Source of the DNA: Steroidobacter agaridevorans
GTDB lineage: Bacteria; Pseudomonadota; Gammaproteobacteria; Steroidobacterales; Steroidobacteraceae
Assembly: GCF_009932555.1 (NCBI RefSeq)
Contig: NZ_BLJO01000008.1
Coordinates: 244,644-308,643 of the forward strand
Length of the DNA: 64,000 nucleotides
Reading direction: 5' to 3'
Part shown: positions 9,212 through 18,094 of the stretch, piece after piece
Position numbering within the stretch: the stretch's first letter is position 1
Layout of the letters: each line of letters begins with the position of its first letter
Translations under genes and position numbers: made by a program
The notes under the pieces: model-generated
The model's database searches: none
Told to the model about the DNA's origin: nothing
Seen by the model: the letters and a program-made list of their open reading frames with translations, nothing else

Positions 9212-10498
9212 ATGACTCAGACGTCGGCGTCGAGCGGCGCGGGCAACTCGCCGCGGCGGGTGCTGTTTGCGAGCCTGATCGGCACCACCATCGAATACTT
9301 CGACTTCTACATCTACGCGACGGCGGCCGTGCTGGTGTTCCCGCAGCTGTTCTTTCCAGCGGGCGATCAGGCCTCGGCAACGCTGCAGTCGCTGGCTACG
9401 TTCGCGCTGGCGTTTTTCGCGCGGCCGCTGGGCTCGGCGCTGTTCGGGCATTTCGGCGACCGCGTCGGGCGCAAGGCGACGCTGGTGGCCGCGCTGCTGA
9501 CGATGGGGCTGTCGACGGTGTTCATCGGCTTGCTGCCGACCTATGAGACCATCGGCTTGTGGGCGCCGGCGCTGCTGGCTTTATGTCGTCTCGGCCAGGG
9601 GCTGGGTTTGGGCGGCGAGTGGGGTGGGGCAGTGCTGCTCGCCACTGAAAATGCGCCGCCGGGCAAGCGAGCCTGGTATGGCATGTTCCCGCAGCTCGGT
9701 GCGCCGCTGGGGTTCATTTGTTCCACCGGTGTGTTCCTGCTGCTGACCGAATTCCTGAGCGATGCGGAGTTCTTCGCGTGGGGCTGGCGTGTGCCGTTCG
9801 TCGCGAGCGCGTTGCTGGTGTTCGTCGGCTTGTATGTCCGCCTGCGTTTGCATGAAACGCCGGCATTTCAGCGCGCCATCGACAACAACGAGCGCGTGCG
9901 TCTGCCGATGCTGACCGTGGTGACCAAACACCCGGTGACGTTGGTTCTCGGCACGTTCGCCGCCACCGCCACGTTTGTGATTTTCTATTTGATGACGGTG
10001 TTCTCGCTCAGCTGGGGCACCGGCGCGCTGGGTTATTCGCGCCAGGAATTCCTGATCCTGCAGATGATCGGCGTGTTGTTCTTCGCGCTGACGATTCCAG
10101 TGTCCGCGGTGATCGCCGACCGGCGCGGGCGTTTCGCGATGTTGATCGCCGCGACGCTCGGCATCATGGCGTTCGGCCTGTTCTTCGCGCCGCTGTTCAG
10201 CGCCGCCTCGCCGCTCCGTGTGGTCATATTCCTCGCGTTAGGGCTGGGCCTGATGGGCCTGACCTACGGTCCGCTCGGTACGGCACTTTCAGAGCTGTTT
10301 CCGACCTCGGTCCGGTACACTGGCGCCTCTTTGACCTTCAACCTCGCCGGCATCGTCGGCGCCTCGCTCGCGCCGTACGTGGCCACCTGGCTCGCCACGC
10401 ACTATGGCCTGGCGTATGTCGGCTATTACCTCACGGCCGCGGGCGCGCTGACTTTGCTGGCGCTGCTCTTGATCCGTCGGCCGCAGCCACAACTTTGA
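9212..10498 (+). CDS. MHS-family MFS transporter
   Basis: 428 aa with twelve hydrophobic segments. The start resembles metabolite:H+ symporters (ShiA/ProP/YhjE group): [13 protein letters not shown] in the first helix and the loop motif [10 protein letters not shown] between helices 2 and 3. The family imports organic acids, osmolytes or aromatic acids with protons; the substrate cannot be told. ATG 9212 (weak GGAAG site) is preferred to the ATG at 9140, since the extra 24 residues are polar and unlike the family N-terminus. ybiT follows after 40 bp. Confidence 0.88.
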   Translation: MTQTSASSGAGNSPRRVLFASLIGTTIEYFDFYIYATAAVLVFPQLFFPAGDQASATLQSLATFALAFFARPLGSALFGHFGDRVGRKATLVAALLTMGLSTVFIGLLPTYETIGLWAPALLALCRLGQGLGLGGEWGGAVLLATENAPPGKRAWYGMFPQLGAPLGFICSTGVFLLLTEFLSDAEFFAWGWRVPFVASALLVFVGLYVRLRLHETPAFQRAIDNNERVRLPMLTVVTKHPVTLVLGTFAATATFVIFYLMTVFSLSWGTGALGYSRQEFLILQMIGVLFFALTIPVSAVIADRRGRFAMLIAATLGIMAFGLFFAPLFSAASPLRVVIFLALGLGLMGLTYGPLGTALSELFPTSVRYTGASLTFNLAGIVGASLAPYVATWLATHYGLAYVGYYLTAAGALTLLALLLIRRPQPQL

Positions 10499-10538
10499 GC
10501 CTTCATTTTCGTCTTCGGCAAAATCGAATACACGCGCA

Positions 10539-12143
10539 ATGCTTTCAACCGCCAACGTCTCCATCCAATTCGGCGCCAAGCCGCTGTTCGAACAGGTCTC
10601 GGTCAAGTTCACCGACGGCAACCGCTATGGGCTGATCGGTGCGAACGGCTGCGGCAAGTCCACGTTCATGAAAATCCTCGGCCGCGAGCTGGAGCCCAGC
10701 TCCGGCGAAGTGATGCTGGTGAACGGCCTGCGCCTGGGCAAGCTGCGCCAGGATCAATTCGCGTACGAAGATCAGCGCGTGCTCGACGTGGTGATGCAAG
10801 GCCACGCGGAGATGTGGGAAGCGATGGTCGAGCGCGATCGCATCTATGCGAATCCGGAGGCGAGCGACGCGGATTACATGCACGCCGCGGAGCTCGAAGC
10901 GAAATTCGCGGAGTACGGCGGCTATGACGCCGAAGCCCGCGCCGCCAGCATTTTGAAGGACGCCGGCATCGATCCGTCCTATCACAACGGCCCGATGCGT
11001 GAAGTCGCGCCGGGCTGGAAGTTGCGTGTGTTGCTCGCACAGGCGCTGTTCTCGCGTCCCGACGTGTTGCTGCTCGACGAGCCCACCAACAACCTGGATA
11101 TCCATTCCATCGGTTGGCTGGAGGGCGTGCTCAACCAGTACGACGCGACCATGATCATCATCAGCCACGACCGTCACTTCCTGAATCAGGTGTGCACGCA
11201 CATGGCCGATCTCGATTATGGCCAGCTGAAAATCTGGCCGGGCAACTACGATGACTTCATGCTTGCCTCCGTGCAGGCGCGTGAGCGTGTGGAAGCGTCG
11301 AATGCCAAGGCGAAGGAGCGCATCTCCGACCTGCAGGAATTCGTGCGCCGGTTCTCGGCGAACGCTTCGAAGGCGCGGCAGGCGACGTCCCGCCAGCGTC
11401 AGATCGAAAAGATCAAGATCGAAGAGCTCAAGCCGTCGTCGCGCCAGAATCCGTACATTCGTTTCGAGCAGGAAAAAAAGCTGTATCGAAACGCGGTGAC
11501 GGTGGAGGAGTTGCGCTTCACCTATCCCGGCGCGGACACGCCGGTGCTCGACAATGTGAATTTCAACGTCGAAGCCGGCGAGCGCATCGCCATCATCGGC
11601 CAGAACGGCGTCGGCAAGACCACCTTGATGCGTCTGCTGGCCGGCGAGCTGCAACCGGACAAAGGCACCATCACCTGGGTCGAGAGCGCCAAGGTCGGTT
11701 ACATGCCGCAGGATCCGCAGGCGGAGTTTGCGGAAAAGGTGGATCTGTTCACCTGGATGACCGAATGGCGCGGCAAGAGCGACGACGATCAGATCGTGCG
11801 CGCCACGCTGGGTCGTTTGCTGTTCTCCGGCGAGGAAACACGCAAGTCGGTGAAGGTGCTGTCCGGCGGCGAGAAGGGCCGCATGATCTACGGCAAGCTG
11901 ATGCTGCAGCGGCCGAATGTCCTGCTGCTCGACGAGCCCACCAACCACATGGACATGGAAACCATCGAGTCGCTGCAGATCGGCGTGGAGAAATATCCGG
12001 GCACCGTGGTCTTCGTCTCGCACGATCGCGAGTTCGTCGGCGGCGTCGCCAACCGCATCATCGAAGTGCGGCCGGGCGGCCAGCTGGTCGACTTCAAGGG
12101 CACCTACGACGAGTATCTGCGCTCGCAAGGCCTCATCGCCTGA
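10539..12143 (+). CDS. ybiT: ABC-F ATPase YbiT
   Basis: 534 aa with two ABC domains and no membrane segment. The first has Walker [10 protein letters not shown] and DEPTNNLD, with the unusual signature region VAPGWKLR that E. coli YbiT also has. The second has [18 protein letters not shown] and DEPTNHMD. The inter-domain linker is long and charged. Length and sequence track E. coli YbiT (530 aa) almost end to end. ABC-F proteins act on the ribosome, and YbiT is linked to relief of stalled translation. It stands alone; the following RRM gene has its own promoter and leader. Confidence 0.95.
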   Translation: MLSTANVSIQFGAKPLFEQVSVKFTDGNRYGLIGANGCGKSTFMKILGRELEPSSGEVMLVNGLRLGKLRQDQFAYEDQRVLDVVMQGHAEMWEAMVERDRIYANPEASDADYMHAAELEAKFAEYGGYDAEARAASILKDAGIDPSYHNGPMREVAPGWKLRVLLAQALFSRPDVLLLDEPTNNLDIHSIGWLEGVLNQYDATMIIISHDRHFLNQVCTHMADLDYGQLKIWPGNYDDFMLASVQARERVEASNAKAKERISDLQEFVRRFSANASKARQATSRQRQIEKIKIEELKPSSRQNPYIRFEQEKKLYRNAVTVEELRFTYPGADTPVLDNVNFNVEAGERIAIIGQNGVGKTTLMRLLAGELQPDKGTITWVESAKVGYMPQDPQAEFAEKVDLFTWMTEWRGKSDDDQIVRATLGRLLFSGEETRKSVKVLSGGEKGRMIYGKLMLQRPNVLLLDEPTNHMDMETIESLQIGVEKYPGTVVFVSHDREFVGGVANRIIEVRPGGQLVDFKGTYDEYLRSQGLIA

Positions 12144-12484
12144 TCCTGACCTGGGGGCGGCGTCAGGCCCAGGGTCGGGCGCCGCCTACGGTAGATTCAT
12201 CTAAAATATTCGTCATACAGGCCTGCGGACGTGTATAGTGCTTACGGCTCGTAACCTTTCTCTTTATCTTTTTTGGTCCGCGGCGATTTCCTCATCCATG
12301 CCTTCGCCGGCGCCATCCTGGCGCGACCAACTCAACCTAAACCGAATCGTTGCCGAACCATGGTGGGGCGTGCGTTGTGCACAGCCCGTTTTGCGGCCTG
12401 TTTAGGCGTTCCTGCTTTGGATGGGTGGGAGCGCGTTGAGTGCCGGCTCGATGCCGGCGGGTTCGCGTCTTGTTGGAGTATTGA
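12144..12484 (+). promoter_or_regulatory. Promoter and long 5' leader of the RRM gene
   Basis: A 341-bp non-coding gap. A clear -10 (TATAGT, 12234-12239) predicts a start near 12246 and so a leader of about 240 nt. The leader opens with a pyrimidine-rich stretch (12257-12272) and has a GCCGGC...GCCGGC hairpin about 30 nt before the GGAG site (12474-12477). No -35 is convincing. No coding sequence is credible here. Confidence 0.45.
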
Positions 12485-12769
12485 ATGAGTAAGATCTACG
12501 TGGGCAATCTGCCCTTTTCCGCCGATGAAAACGCCGTGCGCGACCTGTTCGCGCAGCACGGCACCGTTGAGTCCGTCGCCCTGATCATGGATCGCGAAAC
12601 CGGCCGTCCTCGCGGTTTCGGCTTCGTCGAGATGCCCCGTGCCGATGCGGCCCGCGCCATCCAGACCCTGAATGGCTTCAACATGGGCGGCCGTCCGCTC
12701 AAGGTGAACGAGGCGCAGGACAAGCCCCGCGGCGGTGGCGGTGGTGGCGGCGGTCCGCGTCGCTGGTGA
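12485..12769 (+). CDS. Glycine-rich RRM RNA-binding protein
   Basis: 94 aa. One RNA recognition motif spans about 2-78 with RNP2 (IYVGNL) and RNP1 (RGFGFVEM) intact, including the aromatic residues that stack on RNA bases. The tail is Gly-rich and ends in GPRRW. Similar short bacterial RRM proteins are often cold-induced RNA chaperones. GGAG lies 7 nt before the ATG. The long leader upstream suggests post-transcriptional control. It is followed by a strong hairpin. Confidence 0.93.
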   Translation: MSKIYVGNLPFSADENAVRDLFAQHGTVESVALIMDRETGRPRGFGFVEMPRADAARAIQTLNGFNMGGRPLKVNEAQDKPRGGGGGGGGPRRW

Positions 12770-12776
12770 TTCGACG

Positions 12777-12804
12777 GCCCCGCGACGCATCCGCGTCGCG
12801 GGGC
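12777..12804 (+). terminator. Strong hairpin after the RRM gene
   Basis: A perfect 12-bp stem (GCCCCGCGACGC / GCGTCGCGGGGC) with a 4-nt loop, seven bases past the RRM stop codon. The following TGTTCC is only weakly T-rich, so it may be a weak intrinsic terminator or an RNA 3'-end stabiliser. Confidence 0.6.
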
Positions 12805-12829
12805 TGTTCCCTGTCTATGAGGAGCTGCG

Positions 12830-13066
12830 ATGAAACTTACCGGCGCCACTGAAACGTGGCTCGAGGTGCCGTTCGTACGTCGCTCCGTGACGCCCACTGT
12901 CGCGCCCGAAGGCGGCGAGGGCCCCTGGCATCAATATGTGATCACCCAGGGTGACAACGAAATTACCGGCTTGCGGGCCGGCACGCTGACCGAAGTCACT
13001 CGGCACGTGGATGAGTTGACCGAACGGCTCAACGAGCGCCGGGTCGGCAAACAAAAGCATAAATAA
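12830..13066 (+). CDS. Small protein of unknown function
   Basis: 78 aa, soluble, no signal peptide. AGGAG is well placed before the ATG at 12830. The middle has aromatic and Gly-rich turns (GPWHQYVITQG) and the end is a charged helix rich in Glu, Arg and Lys. I recognise no domain. It lies in the same direction as the RRM gene but behind its hairpin. It is called coding because of the ribosome site and normal codon use. Confidence 0.7.
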   Translation: MKLTGATETWLEVPFVRRSVTPTVAPEGGEGPWHQYVITQGDNEITGLRAGTLTEVTRHVDELTERLNERRVGKQKHK

Positions 13067-13074
13067 CCCGTACC

Positions 13075-13104
13075 TTGCCGCCATCGCGGGCGCGCGACTA
13101 CAGT
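13075..13104 (+). promoter_or_regulatory. Candidate promoter for the membrane-protein gene
   Basis: TTGCCG (13075-13080) and TACAGT (13099-13104) are 18 bp apart. The predicted start falls at about 13111, on an ATG, and no ribosome site is seen, so the transcript may be leaderless. Confidence 0.35.
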
Positions 13105-13110
13105 CGCGGC

Positions 13111-14256
13111 ATGCATGCGATGGAAACGCTCAAATACCTGCTGATTCCGCTGCGCGGCGCATCGATCGTTCTGATCGTCCTGTTCAGTTTCCTGTTGTTG
13201 CTGGCGGGCCGGGGCGGATTGATGGGCCTGCCGCTGGCCCTGATCGTCGTCTCCTGGTTCTTCAAATACGGCTTCGCTCTGTTGGATAAGGTCGCCGACG
13301 GCGTGAACGAGCCGCCCGTGCTTTCTTATGAGATGGTCAATCCGGCCAACGAGTCGCGGCCACTCGGATTGGTGGCCGTTGTCGGCCTGTTCTATTTGCT
13401 CACCGGCCTGTTGCAGCCGACTCTTGGCGCCGAGGCCGTGACCTCGCTGCGTGCGATCGGGCTGTTGCTGGTGCCGGCGATCGTCATGACCCAGGTCATG
13501 GATGGCTTCTTCGAGTCGCTGAACCCGCTCAAGCTGCTGCAGATCGTTGTTCGCGTTCCGGGCAGCTATCTGTTGATTCTCGCGTTGCTCGCCGGTGCGT
13601 GGTGGCTGGCGGCCGCGTTGGTTACGTGGCTGCCGATGGCCGAGCTCCCGTTCGCCATCTCCATTCCGATGCCCGACATGGTGCGCGTCATGATTCTGAT
13701 GTACGCGTGGCTGGCCTCGTTTGCGATGATCGGCGGTGTTTTGTATGTCCGCCGCGCCGAGCTGGGCTTCGAGCCGTCGCATACACCGGAGCGGGCGGCG
13801 GCGAAAGAAGAGCGCGAGCGTCAGCGCGAGATCGATCAACTCATCGATCGTATCTTCGCGGAGTGGCGCGGCGGCGCGTACGGCAATGCATGGCGTACCA
13901 TCGAAAGGCACTTGAGCAGCAGCCCGCGCCCCAGCGAAGAGCTGCAGGTTTTGTTTCAACGCGCATCGCAGTGGCCCGACCAGCGACTGGCTCATCGGCT
14001 GGCGCAGGAGCTGATTCCCCATTTGTTGGCGGCCCGTCGGACCGGCGATGCGTTGAATGTCGCGAGAGCGCAATTGAAGGCAGATGTGAAGTTCAAGCCG
14101 CTGAAAGGCGAAGACACCATCAAACTGATCGAGCTCGCCCGCGATGCCGGCGACCGTCGCGTCGCTCGCCTGTTGCTGGCTGACTTCGATGAGCGATACG
14201 AAGATGACGTTGCGCGTCGCATCGCCGGCCAGTTGGCTCAGCAGCTGGAGCGATGA
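13111..14256 (+). CDS. Multi-pass inner membrane protein, unknown
   Basis: 381 aa from ATG 13111 (ATG 13120 is equally possible). About six hydrophobic segments fill the first 215 residues, followed by a charged cytoplasmic helical domain of about 165 residues with TPR-like helix pairs. I cannot name the family. No ribosome site is seen; a promoter-like -10 ends 6 bp before the first ATG. The YggU gene starts 6 bp after the stop, so the two are likely one transcript. The role is unknown. Confidence 0.75.
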   Translation: MHAMETLKYLLIPLRGASIVLIVLFSFLLLLAGRGGLMGLPLALIVVSWFFKYGFALLDKVADGVNEPPVLSYEMVNPANESRPLGLVAVVGLFYLLTGLLQPTLGAEAVTSLRAIGLLLVPAIVMTQVMDGFFESLNPLKLLQIVVRVPGSYLLILALLAGAWWLAAALVTWLPMAELPFAISIPMPDMVRVMILMYAWLASFAMIGGVLYVRRAELGFEPSHTPERAAAKEERERQREIDQLIDRIFAEWRGGAYGNAWRTIERHLSSSPRPSEELQVLFQRASQWPDQRLAHRLAQELIPHLLAARRTGDALNVARAQLKADVKFKPLKGEDTIKLIELARDAGDRRVARLLLADFDERYEDDVARRIAGQLAQQLER

Positions 14257-14262
14257 GCCTCG

Positions 14263-14535
14263 ATGGCCAATTCAGCGCGCATCAACGTATATGTTCAGCC
14301 GCGGGCGAGTAAGACCGTCGTCGCAGGGATGCACGATGGGTGCGTGAAAATCAGATTGGCAGCACCGCCGGTGGATGGCGCGGCTAACACGGCGCTGGTC
14401 GAGTTCGTCGCGGAGCAGATGAGCGTCGCGAAGTCTCGCGTCCGCATTACTGCCGGGCTTACCAGTCGTCGTAAGACGGTCGAGGTGGATGGCGTCACCT
14501 CAGAGGAACTTGCCGGCGCCTTATCGCTTCCTTGA
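14263..14535 (+). CDS. DUF167/YggU family protein
   Basis: 90 aa, full length for the family. It has the conserved core: N-terminal QPRASKT, then VKIRLAAPPVDGAANTALV and a C-terminal KTVEVDG strand. The fold is known from E. coli YggU; its biochemical role is not settled. It usually lies beside YggT-like membrane proteins and here follows an unrelated membrane protein after 6 bp. The next gene starts 29 bp later. Confidence 0.92.
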   Translation: MANSARINVYVQPRASKTVVAGMHDGCVKIRLAAPPVDGAANTALVEFVAEQMSVAKSRVRITAGLTSRRKTVEVDGVTSEELAGALSLP

Positions 14536-14564
14536 TGATCATGGCCGCGGACAGAGGAGAATTC

Positions 14565-15113
14565 ATGTCGCTAGAGTTCGAGGGAAGCTACATCGATGAG
14601 TCGGCGCTCATCATCATGCATTATCAGGCCGACGTTTTTGCCATCCTGTTCGGGGAGCAGCCGTCGCCACTGCTGGATAAGTGCAATGACCTGATCCGGC
14701 GCTGGCGCGTCACTGGCCGGCCGGTGTTGTTTCCTAATTTCTTTCTCGGCGGAAATTACCAACACGCTTCGCAGAACAATCGCCTGATCTCATCGATCGT
14801 GCCGAGCGGTTATTTCCGCAATTCGCGGCCTGTGAAGGGACTCGCGATCGAGCCGAACGATGTTTTCTATGAATGTCCGCGCGCCAGCGTGTTCTACGGA
14901 AACACGCTGGATGCCGACCTTCGCTCCCGCGGCATCACCACTCTCGTCATGGCCGGGATCAGCACGACTGGCGTCGTTCTTTCAAGCATCACCTGGGCGA
15001 GCGATGCGGACTATGACGTGCGCCTGGTCCGCGATTGCTGCTATGACCCGGATCAGGCCGCCCATGAAGCTCTGTTTCGTACCGGGTTCGGTGGGCGCGT
15101 GCAGGTGGTGTGA
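14565..15113 (+). CDS. Isochorismatase-like protein lacking the catalytic triad
   Basis: 182 aa from ATG 14565, chosen for AGAGGAGA 5 nt upstream; in-frame ATGs at 14532-14541 overlap yggU. The fold signature of cysteine hydrolases is present (LIIMHYQADV; RASVFYGNTLD; AGISTTGVV; RDCC). All three catalytic places look changed: the usual Asp of xIDMQ is His, the Lys before the RxSxF strand is Cys, and the Cys of GxxTxxCV is Val. Some actinobacterial relatives also lack the Cys. Hydrolase activity of the standard type is doubtful. Confidence 0.8.
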   Translation: MSLEFEGSYIDESALIIMHYQADVFAILFGEQPSPLLDKCNDLIRRWRVTGRPVLFPNFFLGGNYQHASQNNRLISSIVPSGYFRNSRPVKGLAIEPNDVFYECPRASVFYGNTLDADLRSRGITTLVMAGISTTGVVLSSITWASDADYDVRLVRDCCYDPDQAAHEALFRTGFGGRVQVV

Positions 15114-15253
15114 AACATTTATAAAACGGGCGAGTTGTAAATACGGGTTAGGCCGCACGCAAACTCCCGTAGTCCCGAGCATGACTTGCCGCCGGACCTG
15201 CAGGCGCGAACCATGTACTCTATCCGCCCGCCAAACTCGCCCGGAGACTCGCC

Positions 15254-15787
15254 ATGACTAAATCGATTGTGGCCGCGATCGTTCTGCTCGCTGTCAGCGG
15301 CTCGGTGTTTGCTGCGGACAACGGCATCTACTTGGGCGGTTCGGTCGGCCAGGCCAATCTCAAGGTCGACAATCTCGGCGGATTGAGTGCCGCGGATTTC
15401 GACGGGGATGACACGGCGTTCAAAGTGATCGCAGGATTCCGGCCGCTCGACTGGTTCGCAGTCGAAGCGTCGTACGTCGACTTCGGCAATCCGGACGCCA
15501 CCGTGCTCGGTGAGCGTTTCGAAGCGGAGGCCGATGGCATCTCCGCTTTCGCCGTCGGTTTCTTCGCCCTCGGCCCCGTGGATATTTTCGGCAAGCTCGG
15601 CGGCATCAACTGGGACTCGAACTTCAGCGGCGGGCTCGAGAGCGACGGCACCGACTTCGCCTACGGCGTCGGTGCGCAGTTCCGCTTCTTGAGTCTCAGC
15701 GTCCGTGCCGAGTACGAAGGGTTCGATCTGAGCGACGTCGACGATCTCAATATGATTTCGATCGGGCTGACGTACACCTTCCTGTAG
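15254..15787 (+). CDS. Small outer-membrane beta-barrel protein (OmpA/OprF-like)
   Basis: 177 aa with a signal peptide (1-21, cleaved after VFAA or nearby). The mature part is about eight amphipathic strands with alternating aromatics, begins IYLGGSVGQ and ends in an aromatic strand (IGLTYTFL), typical of the porin-like/OmpA-type beta-barrel proteins. No peptidoglycan-binding domain. GGAG precedes the ATG. It stands alone, and the 140 bp upstream show no certain promoter. Confidence 0.85.
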   Translation: MTKSIVAAIVLLAVSGSVFAADNGIYLGGSVGQANLKVDNLGGLSAADFDGDDTAFKVIAGFRPLDWFAVEASYVDFGNPDATVLGERFEAEADGISAFAVGFFALGPVDIFGKLGGINWDSNFSGGLESDGTDFAYGVGAQFRFLSLSVRAEYEGFDLSDVDDLNMISIGLTYTFL

Positions 15788-15902
15788 GCATTCATGCCCC
15801 GAGCCGCACGCCGGCCCCGGCGCGCCTCTGTGCCCGTGATCCGTATGTGTTGGGTTGCAGCGATGGCGGCATTCTCGCGCGTGAGCCATCGTGGAGTGGG
15901 TT

Positions 15903-16895
15903 ATGTGCGCATCAGAGTCGGCTACTACGGGCACAGCGCAGCGTGTAACTGTCGACAACTTCAAGCGTGCCGAAACGGACACATACTTCGACCGATTCGT
16001 CAAAGAGGGAGGCGGCGTTGGAATGTTCCAACACGCGCGCGAGCCCGCGTCGATAGATCACCAGGCCGTCATTCGGATGAATCGGGACACACTGTATTCA
16101 AATGCGGTGGTCGACCTGGATGCCGGGCCCGCGACGGTGACGTTACCGAACGCCGGCGAACGCTTCATGGCCATGCAGGTGATCGATGAGGATCACTACA
16201 CGCCGGTTGTCGTCTACGACGCGGGGCGCCACACGTTCAGCAAGGAGCGGATCGGCACGCGCTACGTGGCGTTTGTCGTGCGCACTTTTGCCGATCCCAG
16301 CAGTGCCGCGGATCTCAAAACAGTACATTCATTGCAGGACGCTTTGAAAGTAGAACAGGCCGGGGCGGGTTCGTGGGGTAGTCCCAACTGGGATCCCGCG
16401 TCATTGAAGAAAATGCGGGAGTCGCTGCTGGCGGTGGCTGAGGCGAATGGGGGCCTCGATTCAGCCCGTATGTTTGGGCGCAAGGATCAAGTGGATGTCG
16501 TGCAGCACCTGCTGGGCACAGCCGCCGGCTGGGGCGGCAATCCTCGTTCCGATGCTTACTATGAAGGTGAATACGTCGAGCAGAACGATGGCGGCACCGT
16601 CTATCGCGTGGTGGTGAAGGACGTGCCGGTGGACGGGTTCTGGTCGGTCAGCGTGTACAACAAGGACGGATTTTTCGAGAAGAACGATCTCGGCGCCTAT
16701 TCGCTCAACAACGTGACTTCGAAGCGCGGCGCCGATGGTTCGATCACCATCCAGTTCGGCGGCTGCAATACCGAGGCCACGAACTGCCTGCCCATCACGC
16801 CAGGCTGGAACTACCTCGCCCGCATGTATCGCCCGCGCAGGGAGATTCTGGACGGCACGTGGAAATTCCCGAAACCGCAGCGGGTGGCGCCCTAA
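15903..16895 (+). CDS. DUF1254/DUF1214 domain protein
   Basis: 330 aa. The N-terminal part (VTVDNFKRAETDTYF; IRMNRDTLYS; DEDHYTP) matches DUF1254, and the C-terminal part (VPVDGFWSVSVYN; YSLNN; GWNYLARMYRPR) matches DUF1214. Family members often have a leader; none is seen here, so a cytoplasmic protein is likely. The biochemical role is not established. ATG 15903 has GGAG 6 nt upstream; an in-frame GTG at 15891 is the alternative and a stop at 15882 blocks anything longer. Its stop interlocks by 4 bp (CTAA) with that of the VOC gene. Confidence 0.88.
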   Translation: MCASESATTGTAQRVTVDNFKRAETDTYFDRFVKEGGGVGMFQHAREPASIDHQAVIRMNRDTLYSNAVVDLDAGPATVTLPNAGERFMAMQVIDEDHYTPVVVYDAGRHTFSKERIGTRYVAFVVRTFADPSSAADLKTVHSLQDALKVEQAGAGSWGSPNWDPASLKKMRESLLAVAEANGGLDSARMFGRKDQVDVVQHLLGTAAGWGGNPRSDAYYEGEYVEQNDGGTVYRVVVKDVPVDGFWSVSVYNKDGFFEKNDLGAYSLNNVTSKRGADGSITIQFGGCNTEATNCLPITPGWNYLARMYRPRREILDGTWKFPKPQRVAP

Positions 16896-17281
16896 TGCCG
16901 CCCGGGTTCGAAGAGCTCGATCGGATTGCCGTCCGGATCGAGCAGCTGGATCTGCCGGCCACCCGGTCCTTCTTCCATCTCGTTGCGGAAGCGCGCGTTA
17001 CTCTGCTTTAGTTTCGCAATGGCATCGGTCAGGTCGGTCACGCGCAGCACTATCCGGTTCCATCCGCCCGGTTCCTGGAGCTTCCCATCCGGCATCGGGC
17101 GCGAGCCGGACGCGCCGGGCCCGCTCAACAAAAGATGCAGGCTGCCGAGCGAAACATTGGCAAACGCTGGCAGCTGCTGCCGCTCCAGCTCGAAGCCCAG
17201 CAGCTCGACGTAGAATTTGACCGATCGGGCGACGTCGGCGACCTGGTATCGAACACCGTGAAATTCGCTTGCGGTCGGCAT
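16892..17281 (-). CDS. VOC family (glyoxalase-like) protein
   Basis: 129 aa from ATG 17281, with GGAG 7 nt upstream and inside the longer form that would start at 17293. Paired beta-alpha-beta-beta-beta modules of the vicinal oxygen chelate fold are visible: HGVRYQVADVARSVKFYVELLGF, then NRIVLRVTDLTDAI and GRQIQLLDPDGNPIELFEP. A likely metal set is His12, the middle strand and Glu near the C-terminus. Members are dioxygenases, glyoxalases or resistance proteins; the substrate is unknown. Its stop interlocks with the DUF1254 gene. Confidence 0.88.
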   Translation of the reverse strand: MPTASEFHGVRYQVADVARSVKFYVELLGFELERQQLPAFANVSLGSLHLLLSGPGASGSRPMPDGKLQEPGGWNRIVLRVTDLTDAIAKLKQSNARFRNEMEEGPGGRQIQLLDPDGNPIELFEPGRH

Positions 17282-17339
17282 GGCGATCTCCAAGGGCGGT
17301 TGATAGCCGGGGACCTTGCCACAGTTCTCGCGGTTTTGA

Positions 17340-17394
17340 CAAAGGGGACAGATCTATTCCATGCCTGGCAAGAAATAAATCTGTCCCACTTTTT
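17340..17394. repeat. REP-like palindrome (GGGACAGAT...ATCTGTCCC type)
   Basis: The left arm AAAGGGGACAGATCTATT (17341-17358) and right arm AATAAATCTGTCCCACTTTT (17374-17393) are near-perfect inverted copies around a short loop. This sequence type (GGGACAGATTTATT) is known to me as a dispersed palindrome family tied to REP-associated tyrosine transposases. No transposase is in this window. It sits between the two minus-strand genes at 16892 and 17399. Confidence 0.65.
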
Positions 17395-17398
17395 GCTG

Positions 17399-17803
17399 TT
17401 ACTCCCGCGCAGCAGGGGTCAATGATGTCGCGATGATTTGCCACGTGCCGCCCTTGCGCGACCACACGTGCAGGCTGTGGTGAGCGTCGGCGCCTTTGGT
17501 GGAGTGCGTCATGATGGCGGTATCCGGATTGATGAACGTCACCTTGTAGTCGGTGCCTTCATATTTCTGGCCCGCGGGCGACACCGGCATGTCGGCCATC
17601 ATCTGTTGTTTGTTCTTGATGCCCTGGTCGTCGACCGAGACCACGCCGTCGGCGACAAATTTCGCTGCGGCGGTCTTGTCTCCCTTGCCGGTCGCTTCGC
17701 CCCACTGCTTGTCGAGCGAGATTAGATCCGCCTTGTCGTCAGCGACGGCATTCGCAGAAAACAGAGCCAGGATCGTTACGAGGCCAAGAGAAGTGCGTTT
17801 CAT
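17399..17803 (-). CDS. Secreted SnoaL/DUF4440-type NTF2-like protein
   Basis: 134 aa from ATG 17803, which follows GGGGAG; an upstream in-frame start adds an implausible polar tail. Signal peptide of about 21 residues (ends ANAVA-D). The rest has the cone-shaped NTF2-like pattern: LDKQWGEATGKGD, VADGVVSVDDQG and a final HVWSRKGGTWQIIATSLTP strand pair, as in DUF4440 proteins. Function unknown. The REP-like repeat lies just after its stop. Confidence 0.85.
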   Translation of the reverse strand: MKRTSLGLVTILALFSANAVADDKADLISLDKQWGEATGKGDKTAAAKFVADGVVSVDDQGIKNKQQMMADMPVSPAGQKYEGTDYKVTFINPDTAIMTHSTKGADAHHSLHVWSRKGGTWQIIATSLTPAARE

Positions 17804-18094
17804 GTGAGGCTCCCCGTGTTCGCAGCGGCTGGGCATCGCCGACAGGGCGGTGGGCCGCCGGATAGTTCTGCGACTTCTATACGCCCGGCAGCCGGTTGCG
17901 CCAATTGGCGAATATCGCTATCACATGACGCGAGCGGTGCTGCGACCGTGCTGTTGCTGCGATTGCGCCTTGCACGCTTGCCAAGTGGAGGGGTAGTGCC
18001 ATTAAGCTCTCGCCCGCGGCGAGTGCGTTGTAGTTCGAGCCGCTCTCCAAGCGTTCAAACCCAGAAATTGGCTCAACTGCGGGGCTATGACTCA

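Noticed and set aside
10545-12128. Long minus-strand open frame opposite ybiT (527 codons)
   Set aside because: It is the antisense shadow of a well-recognised gene in high-GC DNA; it has Arg/His-rich low-complexity translation and no domain.
15794-16189. A separate upstream frame giving a signal-like start for the DUF1254 protein
   Set aside because: It would need a frameshift; the in-frame ATG 15903 has a good ribosome site and family members without a leader exist.
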